From a virus, in IMG/VR virus record IMGVR_UViG_3300034102_000227, positions 1 through 26,856 of that record: DNA of 26,856 bases; one strand, written 5' to 3'. Below the pieces are notes generated by a model that was not told the DNA's origin, searched no databases, and saw nothing but the letters and a program-made list of their open reading frames with translations. This document shows, piece after piece, positions 15,330 to 23,814 of the stretch (within the stretch, counting starts at the first letter, position 1; every line of letters begins with the position of its first letter). Made by a program: the position numbers and the translations under genes.

Positions 15330-18300
15330 TGTTTGAAGACAAAGACCTGCAAACATTTTTAGAGACTACATCGACGGTACGAAATAAGTCAATAATTACA
15401 GCAGAATGGAATATGAATATCCCAACCAATATAAAACATATTGGTAACTATAGATATAGGCCAACAGATTCTTCTTCTATATATTCATCCCTTCCTACAA
15501 GTTTTGACATTAATGATGATGGAAATTTTTATACAGGGGCAACTGATGCAGATGTTCTTGTAGATGGAACATTTGATAACAATGACATACCCACAACATT
15601 TTTAACAAAGAAAGAAAAATTAAAGACACTTTATTCTTTAGAAGAATGTTTTAATCAGTTTAGGCCGAGATCTGGAATAAATAAAGCAGTATTTTTTGAA
15701 AATGGAAAACTACACCACCCAAATCTATTTATGGCTGACAGACCAAGATACTACATGGCAGATAAAAATGATAAGTTTAAGTACTGGACTTCTTATAGAA
15801 CGGAGTCTGGAAATGAATATGGTATTGCCTCTAAGGTTACTGGTTCTCAAAACTCTATAGAAGATGCGTGTCCTTTTGTTGTATATAAAGAACAAGTGCC
15901 AACTAACAGAGTTGTAATAAAAATGCAAACACACACTGGTACAGAAAATTTAGGACCATTTTCTTCTCCAACTGGCTCATTTGCAGATCCATTTTTTGGA
16001 GATTTGAATAAGAAGGTTCCTAGCAGATGGAAGATTCAATTTTTAAAAGATGGTAATTGGGAAAACATTATGTCTTTTGACGCATCAAAAACTAGATCAG
16101 ATGGCACTCCAATTATAAAAAGCGATGGATATGTTGAAATTGCATACGGACTAATGGTGCCTGATGAATGGACTTCAAACTTTGTATTTGCGGAAATATA
16201 TACAAGTATATCCTTACTGCCTGACAAGTCCGTAATTGGATACGCCTATCTTATAAAAGAAAATGAAAATGATTTAGGAAAGTTTCATATCTGGAATGGA
16301 GAAGATTATACAATCATATCACCAAAATATGGCTGGTATATTCAAGATGAAACAGTCAATAGACTAACTAACTTTGTAACAGATGCAACATCTCCAAGCG
16401 TATTCATAAAATCATTAGATGGTAAGAAGCAGTATAGAGAGTTTGAGTTTATATCTGGAGTTAGAATTGTTGTAGACACAATGAATACAAAGGACTCAAC
16501 ATTTGACCTTATAGAAATATCTCCAAGACTTGTTCTTAACATCTCTGATAAAACTCTTGACTATTCAATTAACAAAAGTGCTTCAGATCTTGGTATTACT
16601 GGTTTGCCAGTAGGACAGTTAATCGCTTCAAATGGAACTATTAATATTTTTGATCATGACCAGGCATTTAATGAAAATAACGCTTTCTCTTTTAATACTG
16701 GTAAGGGCAGCATTATATCAAAATACATTAATAGACATGCACAGTTAAAGTTTTACGAAGTCATTGTTGATGTTGATGGATGGGATTACTGGGTACCAAT
16801 TAAGACATTGTACTCAGAATCATTTCCAAAACAAGACCTAATGGGAAAGACAGTATCTCTTTCTTTAAGAGACATGTACTGGTATCTAGAGTCAATCACT
16901 GCCCCACAAATATTAATGACAGAGGTTTCTGTTAGTTCAGCAGTGTCTCTTTTGTTAGACCATATTGGTTTTTCTAATTATACCTTTAAAAGAGTTGAAA
17001 ATGAAAAAGAAATAATTATTCCATATTTCTTTGTTGGACCAGATAAAAGCGTTGCACAAGTTCTCCAAGACTTAGCAATATCAACACAGACAGCAATGTT
17101 TTTTGATGAGTATAACAATTTTGTAATGATGAGTAAAGACTACATTATGCCGACTAAAGAACAAAGACCTACAACGTTTGCCCTAAAGGGAACAAACGAC
17201 TTGTTTGAAGATAGAGAAATTAAAAACAAGACTCTTGATAAGGCTAAGATTGCAAACATTATTTCTGTTTCTGCACAAGCAAACAATGTTTATAATGATG
17301 GAGTGATTAACTATACAACAAGACACATACAAAGATCTATCGGTACTACAAGACAGGCAAGCCTATTAGATGATGAAAGAATCTATATCTATAAGCCTGC
17401 ACTATTGTGGGAAGTCTCTGGAACAGAGTTTACAAAGTCAATTAATAATGAAACTAATACACAGTCCGCATATTCCCTTAGTGCGATACCTTTAAACTCT
17501 AATCTTTCAGCAGATGTTCCAACTGTAAAAAATAATATAGTTATAAACAATACATTTAGTTTTGGTGAGGCTGTGTATAATATTGGTAGATATAACGGAT
17601 ACTTTTATTCACAAGGAGAGATTATAAGATATGATGCAGTTCAGTACAATATTACTGGATTTGGAAATGCTTGGATTACATCAAATGAAGAATATCAAAA
17701 CTATTTTTCTAAATTGCCATTTAATGGAAAGATCTACCCCACTGGCTTAGTTAGAATATACTCTGAGCCAATCTACGAGGAAATATCTGGCATCGTAAAA
17801 TTAAAAAATGGTCCAGTGGTAAAGCACGGAAGAGGACAGTTTGGAACTCAGATAGTTGCTCACTCTGCTGGCATATCTGAGTACTGGAAGTCTGATGAAA
17901 ATGTTAAAGGATGCTACATGCTTTCAGAATTTTTATTTGATAAAAATGTAGAGTCGGCAGATATCCAAATAACAATTCCACCAGGTGCGACACAACAAGA
18001 AATAAACTTGCTCAAGGCTGCTGGTAAAATTACACCAGATGGATTTTCTTCGGATGCTTTGGCAAGAACATCTACTAGAACTGGATTAATTAAAAACTTT
18101 ATGTCTACGGTAATGAGTGGTGAAATAACAACAAGCACACAGCCAAGACCAGGCTCTCTTCAGTCGTCAGCACTCTGTTTAAATGGTCCCAATTTTAAAA
18201 CAACACAAAGACCAAAAAACTTTATATCATATGTGCATAAATCTTTACCAGATACAAAGTATAAGCATTTTGGAACAAGAGTAAGAATAATTGGTAAAAT

Positions 18301-19684
18301 AGAAAACAGTAAAGACTCAGGACAAACTGCAAACGGGGCATTTAATTTTTACGTTGTAGATGGTTCAACACCAGACAAAAACATCAATGTTACAGGTGGG
18401 TCTGCTGGAATAGCAGTAATGCTAAATCCTTCTACCAATGTCGGTTACTATTTTGAAATTGCTGCCCTTGGCCTAGAAAATTTGTCAACAGAAGATAGAG
18501 AAACTGTTAGCAATGTCTTCTTTTACAAAATAAAATCTAATAATGGAATCGCTGTTCCAGTTCTTTTGTACGACGCTGTTGGAAAAATTACTGTAGATGA
18601 TGGAAGATTTACTGGACAATCAAGAATGTTTGCAGAAGAAAATCCAACAGTATACGATCTTGCAGTTGAGTATGAGGATATCGGAAGCACGAGAAGATTC
18701 TATTTGTACATTAATGGAAAACTTATAAAGACAGTAGATGATACAGATCCTCTTCCAGTATACAACAGTCTTGCATTATTTGCTAGAGGTTCATCAAGAG
18801 CAATGTTTGAAAATGTGTATGCTCTGTCAAACAATTATTCTCAAAATACATCATTTGCCTTAGACACTCCAGTTAATTCAGTTTTTGGCGACGACGAAGT
18901 AGACGTAAACGAATCATTTAAAAAGTACGCCATGAGTGGTTTAATCCAAAACACATATCTTTCTGGTATTGGTTCTTCAGAACCGCCAAAATATAAAATA
19001 TATTTTGAAGAATTTGGAAGCATAATGAGAGAAGCAGCATCTTTTAATTTTAAATATGATAAGGCTTATCCAGCATTAACTGCAAAAATTTCTCCAACAT
19101 TTAATAAGATGAAAGGCTATGTAATATCTGGATTTAGAGCAGGATCTTATGGAGCAGAGTTTTTAATTTTTAATGCAACAGACACAACGCTAAACCTAGA
19201 TGAGACAGGTGGTAACTATTTAAGAATTCAGGGAGTTACCTTTACCCAGCAATCTAATAATAATCTAACAGTTGATGAGTATTTTAAAAAGAATAGCACA
19301 GAGTCAAACCCGCAGTTTGTTGCAGATAAATTAATTTCAAATCCTTTTAAATTTAAACAGGATTATCAAGATATAAAACTTAGCAGAATGACCTACGGCA
19401 AAAAAGATTTTTCACTAGATACTACATATATTCAATCACAAGATGAGGCATCAAATTTAATGAAATGGATAGTTGAAAAAACAACAAAGCCAAGAAGGTC
19501 TCTTGGTGTTAAGATATTTGCAATACCAACAATCCAACTTGGAGATATAGTAAGTTTAGATTATAAGGAAAATGATATAAGTATGGCCTCAAATCCAGAA
19601 AGTAGATTTGTTGTTTATAACATTGAGTTTGCAAGAAGTTCAGATGGCCCAGATATGACAGTATTTTTAAGTGAGGTAATCTAA
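15329..19684 (+). CDS. Tail hub / tip protein with lectin-like insert
   Basis: 1451 residues, the second largest gene. The N-terminal ~450 residues are beta-rich with an early 'TAEWNMNIPTNIKHIGNYRYRP' and a conserved-looking 'FRPRSGINKAVFF'. Residues ~465-610 (DGWDYWVPIKTLYSESF..., SVSSAVSLLLDHIGFSNYTF, SVAQVLQDLAISTQTAMFFDEYNNFV) look like the hub domains of siphovirus tail tips. Residues ~920-1162 (from NFMSTVMSG to MFENVYAL, with FGTRVRIIGKIEN, GIAVMLNPSTNVGYYFEI, YINGKLIKTVDD and LALFARGSS) resemble a concanavalin A-like sandwich, a common carbohydrate-binding fold. The C-terminus (IFAIPTIQLGDIVSLDYKEN..., VVYNIEFARS) is the closing barrel often seen in hub proteins. It probably plugs the tail and contacts the cell surface. 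Start overlaps the previous stop by 1 nt. Confidence 0.65.
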   Translation: MFEDKDLQTFLETTSTVRNKSIITAEWNMNIPTNIKHIGNYRYRPTDSSSIYSSLPTSFDINDDGNFYTGATDADVLVDGTFDNNDIPTTFLTKKEKLKTLYSLEECFNQFRPRSGINKAVFFENGKLHHPNLFMADRPRYYMADKNDKFKYWTSYRTESGNEYGIASKVTGSQNSIEDACPFVVYKEQVPTNRVVIKMQTHTGTENLGPFSSPTGSFADPFFGDLNKKVPSRWKIQFLKDGNWENIMSFDASKTRSDGTPIIKSDGYVEIAYGLMVPDEWTSNFVFAEIYTSISLLPDKSVIGYAYLIKENENDLGKFHIWNGEDYTIISPKYGWYIQDETVNRLTNFVTDATSPSVFIKSLDGKKQYREFEFISGVRIVVDTMNTKDSTFDLIEISPRLVLNISDKTLDYSINKSASDLGITGLPVGQLIASNGTINIFDHDQAFNENNAFSFNTGKGSIISKYINRHAQLKFYEVIVDVDGWDYWVPIKTLYSESFPKQDLMGKTVSLSLRDMYWYLESITAPQILMTEVSVSSAVSLLLDHIGFSNYTFKRVENEKEIIIPYFFVGPDKSVAQVLQDLAISTQTAMFFDEYNNFVMMSKDYIMPTKEQRPTTFALKGTNDLFEDREIKNKTLDKAKIANIISVSAQANNVYNDGVINYTTRHIQRSIGTTRQASLLDDERIYIYKPALLWEVSGTEFTKSINNETNTQSAYSLSAIPLNSNLSADVPTVKNNIVINNTFSFGEAVYNIGRYNGYFYSQGEIIRYDAVQYNITGFGNAWITSNEEYQNYFSKLPFNGKIYPTGLVRIYSEPIYEEISGIVKLKNGPVVKHGRGQFGTQIVAHSAGISEYWKSDENVKGCYMLSEFLFDKNVESADIQITIPPGATQQEINLLKAAGKITPDGFSSDALARTSTRTGLIKNFMSTVMSGEITTSTQPRPGSLQSSALCLNGPNFKTTQRPKNFISYVHKSLPDTKYKHFGTRVRIIGKIENSKDSGQTANGAFNFYVVDGSTPDKNINVTGGSAGIAVMLNPSTNVGYYFEIAALGLENLSTEDRETVSNVFFYKIKSNNGIAVPVLLYDAVGKITVDDGRFTGQSRMFAEENPTVYDLAVEYEDIGSTRRFYLYINGKLIKTVDDTDPLPVYNSLALFARGSSRAMFENVYALSNNYSQNTSFALDTPVNSVFGDDEVDVNESFKKYAMSGLIQNTYLSGIGSSEPPKYKIYFEEFGSIMREAASFNFKYDKAYPALTAKISPTFNKMKGYVISGFRAGSYGAEFLIFNATDTTLNLDETGGNYLRIQGVTFTQQSNNNLTVDEYFKKNSTESNPQFVADKLISNPFKFKQDYQDIKLSRMTYGKKDFSLDTTYIQSQDEASNLMKWIVEKTTKPRRSLGVKIFAIPTIQLGDIVSLDYKENDISMASNPESRFVVYNIEFARSSDGPDMTVFLSEVI

Positions 19685-20271
19685 TGTCAAGCCCAATTTA
19701 TGGATCAGGAGATGCCACTGCAGCACTTCCAACACCAAGAATAGAAATAGACAATACCTCTGTAAAAATTGCAACTCCAGACTTAATTCTTTTTGATGAA
19801 GAAAAAATGGAGGCTGACAACATGACAGATCTTGTGTTTGAAGATATAGGTGGCTATGAACTTGCCACTATCTCTAGACACGATTTAGTTAATGGGCAAA
19901 AGGTCATTTACGCACCAATTAAAAACTTAACAGATTTATACCTACAATACAATCCAAACAATGTTTTAAGACTACAATCTTCTGACTCATATTTTAAGTC
20001 TTTATCATTATCTATTTTTGATCGTCTTCCAGTTTGTGGAACAGGATATGACATAACTCCACCACCCCCACCAGAAAATAACCCAGGCTACATTGAAAGA
20101 GATAAGACTAAGTGGATAAAGACACCAAACTGTAAGGCCGTATATATTGACCCAATAACTGGAGACTTAGTTATTAATTTGATCAATATGAAAAAAAATG
20201 AGCAGGTCGAGGTTCAAGTTCTCACAGATGGAGAAGTTTTTAGTGATACAATATACAATGGGAGTAATTAA
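19684..20271 (+). CDS. Minor tail protein (unknown detailed role)
   Basis: 195 residues. The N-terminus is polar (SSPIYGSGDATAALPTPRIEI); the middle has LIPx-type strands with DNMTDLVFEDIGGYELATISRHDLVNGQKVIYAP and a proline run (TPPPPPE at about residue 125); the C-terminus is strand-rich (VYIDPITGDLVINLINMKKNEQVEVQVL). There is no catalytic motif, signal peptide or membrane segment. It lies in the hub-fibre block with 1-nt TAATG overlaps at both ends, so it is most likely a small virion protein linking hub and fibres. I do not recognise a specific family. Confidence 0.6.
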   Translation: MSSPIYGSGDATAALPTPRIEIDNTSVKIATPDLILFDEEKMEADNMTDLVFEDIGGYELATISRHDLVNGQKVIYAPIKNLTDLYLQYNPNNVLRLQSSDSYFKSLSLSIFDRLPVCGTGYDITPPPPPENNPGYIERDKTKWIKTPNCKAVYIDPITGDLVINLINMKKNEQVEVQVLTDGEVFSDTIYNGSN

Positions 20272-21653
20272 TGATAACTAATATAGGTAAGAATCTTTTA
20301 GCCAAGTATCTTGTTGGCCAGACACAATCATATGCCTCTCACATTGCTGTGGGCTGTGGACCCAACCCAGTGCCTTCTGATGGGGACTTAGGAGACTACT
20401 CATTAAAAAAATCTTTAGACTTTGAGATGTTTCGTGTACCGATTATTTCTAGAGGATTCGTAAACGAAAACGGTATTGATAAGATAGTCTTAACAGCAGA
20501 ACTACCAACAGAAGAAAGATATGAGATAACAGAGGTTGGCGTATTCTCTGCTGCATCAAATCCAGTTGCTGGATCTTTTGATAGTAGAAATATATTTTCC
20601 TTTGCAGACACAGACAACTGGCTTTATCAGCCTGTTGGATCTTCAGCCAGAGAAATTCCTATTGTCTATGGTCCATTAGATGATCGTGTAGTTAATATAA
20701 TTAATGCAACTGCAGCAGGAGCAACCATAACATACACAACGGATGCGCCCCATGGTCTTACGGTTGGAACTAAAATATCGATATCTGGTATTTCCCCAGC
20801 AGTTTTTAACTTGTTAGATAAAAATATTCAAACAGTTCCAGAATCAAACAAGTTCACACTTGTTGCACCAAGCCCCATTACCTTACCATTTGTTTCACCA
20901 GGTGCTCTAGTTAATGATGTAGAAACAAATATTATTAGTCAAGCGTATCCAGTGTTTCAAACAAATGCAGATAATAAAATTTTTACTAATAAAACAAGGC
21001 TAGACAGAAATGAAAGATGTAGATTCTTAAACAATATTATTGCTATGGTTGGAAACAGTTCTACCCTCACAAGAAACTCACTAGGAGAAATAGAGGTTGG
21101 CTCTGGATCTAAATATATTAGACTTAATGAAACATCAGTAAACCTTACAAAAAATAGCCCACTAGATGAACTAAGATTTGCGTTTTCTATTGTCAATACA
21201 GTAGGTAATGCCGAGACTGTCCCAGACAATGTTAAAATACTTTTAGAGTTTTCTTATATTGGAACAAACTCTGTACAAGAGTATGCAAGGTTTGAAGTAG
21301 ATATTGACAATGAATCATACACAGATGGAACAGCAGATCATTCATTTGATTTTTCTCAAAGCAGATATATTGTTGCAACAAAAACACTTAAGGATTTAAA
21401 CAAGTCAGATAATTTTGATTGGAAAGAGGCTAGTGTAGTAAAAATATATTCATGTGTCACAGAGGCTGGATCTCCTTCAGATCTATTTTATGTTTGCCTA
21501 GATGGTGTAAGATTGGAAAACGTTACATCTACAAACTCTTTGTATGGATTAACTGGATACTCTGTAATTAAAAATGTAGAATCGAGACCAATTGTAAAGT
21601 CAGCAAACACAACAAACTATATTGAGTTTAGATTTGCTTTAGGTGTTTCATAA
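20271..21653 (+). CDS. Tail fibre-like protein
   Basis: 460 residues. The N-terminal ~110 residues (NIGKNLLAKYLVG..., SHIAVGCGPNP, LDFEMFRVPIISRGFV, YEITEVGVFSAAS) match the attachment domain common at the start of phage fibre and baseplate-attached proteins. Residues ~143-215 hold a small beta domain with ITYTTDAPHGLTVGTKISISGISP...FNL, a motif I recall from many phage surface proteins. The remainder (~240-460) is beta-rich with paired DDE-like and aromatic strands (YIRLNETSVNLTKN, LLEFSYIGTNSVQEYARFEV) consistent with a receptor-facing sandwich. It likely binds the tail tip by its N-terminus and the host surface by its C-terminus. Both ends overlap neighbours by 1 nt. Confidence 0.65.
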   Translation: MITNIGKNLLAKYLVGQTQSYASHIAVGCGPNPVPSDGDLGDYSLKKSLDFEMFRVPIISRGFVNENGIDKIVLTAELPTEERYEITEVGVFSAASNPVAGSFDSRNIFSFADTDNWLYQPVGSSAREIPIVYGPLDDRVVNIINATAAGATITYTTDAPHGLTVGTKISISGISPAVFNLLDKNIQTVPESNKFTLVAPSPITLPFVSPGALVNDVETNIISQAYPVFQTNADNKIFTNKTRLDRNERCRFLNNIIAMVGNSSTLTRNSLGEIEVGSGSKYIRLNETSVNLTKNSPLDELRFAFSIVNTVGNAETVPDNVKILLEFSYIGTNSVQEYARFEVDIDNESYTDGTADHSFDFSQSRYIVATKTLKDLNKSDNFDWKEASVVKIYSCVTEAGSPSDLFYVCLDGVRLENVTSTNSLYGLTGYSVIKNVESRPIVKSANTTNYIEFRFALGVS

Positions 21654-22120
21654 TGCAAGCACAGCCAGATAAAGGAATTAAAAATGTTATTATTAAACAA
21701 GAATTGCTAGGCAAGGTATCATCAGGAAACTCTAGAATTGTTAGGTTTAGAATTGTTTCAGAAGATAAAAACAGAAAGTCTGCGTACTCAAAAATATTTA
21801 TTACTAATTCAGATGCTGTTCTTGTTGCACCAGGAGACGTTAACGCTGTTGGAAATACTATATTTGTAAATTGGTCTACTGGACAAATATCAACTCAGAC
21901 AACATATGATGTTTTTGCTGGATTTGATGGAGCAGTGCCATCATATGTTGGAACATCTGGATCACAGAATTACTCGTTTTTAAAAAATGGAACACAGAAT
22001 GTAAGAGTAATAGTACAAATAGCATCAATAAATCGAACACTTGTAACTGATTTAACACTTTTTAAGAGTGTTAGAGTCTACGACTCTGGAATAAGGAATT
22101 TGCCAACCCCAACCCCATGA
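21653..22120 (+). CDS. Small minor tail protein, Fn3/Ig-like
   Basis: 155 residues, beta-rich throughout. Strand order fits a single Ig-like or fibronectin III-like sandwich: RIVRFRIVSEDKNRKSAYSKIF, then GNTIFVNWSTGQ, TTYDVFAGFDGAVPSYVGT, QNYSFLKNGTQNVRVIVQIAS and a closing TLFKSVRVYDSG. It ends in a Pro-rich tail (LPTPTP). Such sandwiches are common on siphovirus tails, where they support weak binding to cells. The fold is assigned by pattern only. It starts on a TAATG overlap and is the last gene of the run begun at the tape measure gene; a new promoter follows 4 nt after its stop codon. Confidence 0.55.
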   Translation: MQAQPDKGIKNVIIKQELLGKVSSGNSRIVRFRIVSEDKNRKSAYSKIFITNSDAVLVAPGDVNAVGNTIFVNWSTGQISTQTTYDVFAGFDGAVPSYVGTSGSQNYSFLKNGTQNVRVIVQIASINRTLVTDLTLFKSVRVYDSGIRNLPTPTP

Positions 22121-22123
22121 GTC

Positions 22124-22132
22124 TGGTATAAT
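22124..22132 (+). promoter_or_regulatory. Extended -10 promoter TGGTATAAT, leaderless
   Basis: A perfect TG-G-TATAAT ends 6 nt before the ATG at 22139, so the mRNA would start at the start codon. No Shine-Dalgarno sequence is present. Two back-to-back inverted repeats lie 40-70 nt upstream. Confidence 0.75.
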
Positions 22133-22138
22133 TGTAGT

Positions 22139-22585
22139 ATGCCAATTTTACCTCTACCAGAGCGTGGTCAACCACTAGATGTAACCTATCTATATCAAAT
22201 TGTTCAGTCTCTAAATGAACTTTATACTCAGTTGGGTGCTTCTAAAAAAGGATATACCGTAGTTGACACACCAAGTGCTGGCCCACAAACTGCAAAAACA
22301 TCTGAGGCAGCAGTTATTGGAGGTTACGAACTAGTCTCTCCTACATCAACTCAAACAGCAGGAACCTCTCTGTCGTGGTTTCATGACTTTGAAAAAGAGT
22401 TTAAATATCCACCAATAGTAACCGCAACAGCATACAACAAAGCAATGAACGATGCTGGAAAAGATGTAACAGTAACAATAAATAGCATAACAACATCAAA
22501 GGTAGAAGGCACACTTAAGTTTAATGTGGGTGGAGAAATAACAATGGGCATTAATATTATAGCGCTTGGAATTCCTAACTCGTGA
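22139..22585 (+). CDS. Tail tip / fibre-end protein (putative)
   Basis: 148 residues. A short N-terminal helical part (DVTYLYQIVQSLNELYTQLG) could form a trimeric coiled coil. A linker follows, then a compact beta domain from about residue 60 to the end (EAAVIGGYELVSPTSTQTAG, SWFHDFEKEFKYPPIVTATAY, DVTVTINSITTSKVEGTLKFNVGGEITMGINIIALG). A short coiled coil plus a terminal beta domain is the layout of a small trimeric receptor-binding head, and the place at the end of the fibre block agrees. The role is inferred from layout and position. It has its own leaderless promoter, which sets it apart from the coupled tail genes upstream, and its stop overlaps the next GTG start by 4 nt. Confidence 0.6.
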   Translation: MPILPLPERGQPLDVTYLYQIVQSLNELYTQLGASKKGYTVVDTPSAGPQTAKTSEAAVIGGYELVSPTSTQTAGTSLSWFHDFEKEFKYPPIVTATAYNKAMNDAGKDVTVTINSITTSKVEGTLKFNVGGEITMGINIIALGIPNS

Positions 22586-22773
22586 TCAAATGTACAAAAT
22601 GTAATGGAAGAATGCTAATAGATAGACAGTACACAGAAATAAACAATCTGGAATTATATTGCATTCTTTGTGGATCAAGAAAATTTTTTCATCCACCTAG
22701 TAATTCTCAGGAGGGCCGATGGCTACTAAAAAGGGAACAATTGAGAGCGAAAAGTACAATGAGTCACCTGTAA
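22582..22773 (+). CDS. Small zinc-ribbon protein
   Basis: 63 residues from a GTG start that overlaps the previous stop (GTGA). Two CxxC pairs (C4/C7 and C27/C30) 19 residues apart form a zinc ribbon; the second knuckle is followed by GSRKFFHPP. The C-terminal 20 residues are basic (EGRWLLKREQLRAKSTM). The ribbon is the visible function; it may bind nucleic acid or a protein partner. The last 55 nt overlap the start of the next gene in another frame, a long overlap for this compact genome. The GTG is chosen because it couples directly to the previous stop and places the first CxxC three residues in. Confidence 0.65.
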   Translation: MIKCTKCNGRMLIDRQYTEINNLELYCILCGSRKFFHPPSNSQEGRWLLKREQLRAKSTMSHL

Positions 22774-23261
22774 TTACAGGTAACAAAAAGGTTTGGTTTC
22801 TAAACGGAGACCTGGTTAGAGTTCATCATTTAAACAGATCAAATGGAATAATGTCTGTTTATAATATTACAAAAGATCAAATAGAAAGTTGTTTGATTGG
22901 TGACTTTAAAAATAAAAGAGAACGAGCATATACAGTAGGTCAGACTGCTGATTTAGTTAATCGTCACAAAAAATATATGCCAGACCTCATGAAGCGTGGA
23001 GTTATTCCATTTCCAACTGGATCTCAAAAGGGCGGAGCAAGAGGTTTTCAAGTGCGATCATACTACTCTGAATCACAGGTAAGAGAGATTCGTGATATAC
23101 TTGCTTCACACCATATTGGCAGACCAAGAAAAGATAAGTTAATTACAAATGATATTACGCCTAGCAAGCAAGAGTTGACACGCAGAATGGGCGATGGTAT
23201 ACTTACTTATAGAAGAACTGAAGATGGACGATTTGTTCCAATTTGGAACGAGTCTATTTAA
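22719..23261 (+). CDS. MerR-like winged-helix DNA-binding protein
   Basis: 180 residues. The N-terminal ~65 residues hold short strands (KVWFLNGDLVRVHHLNRSNGIMSVYNI). Residues 71-129 read as a MerR/excisionase-type winged helix: YTVGQTADLVNRHKKYMPDLMKRGVI, a Gly-rich wing (TGSQKGGARGF) and RSYYSESQVREIRDIL. GRPRKDK at 134-140 resembles an AT-hook, which suits AT-rich DNA. The C-terminus is basic. It may be a regulator of the replication or late genes, or bind an origin; neither is shown. AGGAGGG at 22709-22715 lies only 3 nt before the ATG, inside the zinc-ribbon gene. Confidence 0.65.
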   Translation: MATKKGTIESEKYNESPVITGNKKVWFLNGDLVRVHHLNRSNGIMSVYNITKDQIESCLIGDFKNKRERAYTVGQTADLVNRHKKYMPDLMKRGVIPFPTGSQKGGARGFQVRSYYSESQVREIRDILASHHIGRPRKDKLITNDITPSKQELTRRMGDGILTYRRTEDGRFVPIWNESI

Positions 23262-23275
23262 CGAAGGGTATAAAA

Positions 23276-23506
23276 ATGTCAGACAGCAATTATGTAGTAA
23301 CGAATGAACCAACAAAGGTATCTGTAACACTTGGATACACACTTAACCTAGGAAACTTTCAATCGCTAAGACTTGATCTTGGTGTTGTAGATTCTAAGCG
23401 TGATGGAGAAAATACTGATCAGGCTTTTGAGCGAGTCTATAAGTTTGTTGAAGATAAACTAACTGCAAAGATTTTGGAAGCCCAATCGGAGGCTGCTGAA
23501 GGATAA
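23276..23506 (+). CDS. Small conserved-type phage protein (unknown function)
   Basis: 76 residues starting MSDSNYVVTNEPTKV. The upstream in-frame ATG at 23243 is rejected because it lies inside the previous gene, while GAAGGG at 23263-23268 sits 7 nt before 23276. The protein has an N-terminal strand pair (KVSVTLGYTLNLGNFQSLRLDLGVVDSKR) and a C-terminal helix (TDQAFERVYKFVEDKLTAKILEAQSE). Small proteins with this strand pair and helix occur beside phage replication genes, but I cannot name the function. Its stop overlaps the next start by 1 nt (TAATG). Confidence 0.65.
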   Translation: MSDSNYVVTNEPTKVSVTLGYTLNLGNFQSLRLDLGVVDSKRDGENTDQAFERVYKFVEDKLTAKILEAQSEAAEG

Positions 23507-23814
23507 TGGCAGAACGCAAAGACCGCATGGCTTTGCTTTCAAGATACAGCAAGTATCATACCGCAAGGTACGAATCAAAGCCATCCCTAAACCTTAATGT
23601 GGAGCAGTGGGCTTCAGATGCCCTTGTGGAGTCATACACACTGCCAGGATGCTACGATATACTTGAGTATTACTTTTCAGTTGCAGAGAATCCTTCTTGG
23701 AACTACTTTGCATACAACGCAGAAAAAATATTGCAGGCAAGAAAAGATAAAGTTAAAGATGATGAAGAGAGAGCAGAGCGTAGACGAATGGCAAAGGAGT
23801 GGTTAAGTGAATAA
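23506..23814 (+). CDS. Small helical protein next to the helicase, possible helicase loader
   Basis: 102 residues, predicted mostly helical. Segments include DRMALLSRYSKYHTARY, LNLNVEQWASDALVESYTLPGCYDILEYYFSVAENPSWNYFAYNAEKIL and a highly charged C-terminal helix (KDKVKDDEERAERRRMAKEWL). It ends inside the helicase gene start (8-nt overlap), so the two are translated together. Direct coupling to a replicative helicase suggests a loader or accessory factor, but no AAA+ motif or other signature confirms this. It starts on a TAATG overlap. Confidence 0.6.
   Translation: MAERKDRMALLSRYSKYHTARYESKPSLNLNVEQWASDALVESYTLPGCYDILEYYFSVAENPSWNYFAYNAEKILQARKDKVKDDEERAERRRMAKEWLSE

Noticed and set aside
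23243-23275. Upstream in-frame ATG for the small gene at 23276
   Set aside because: It is inside the preceding gene and has no ribosome site, while GAAGGG is well placed for 23276.
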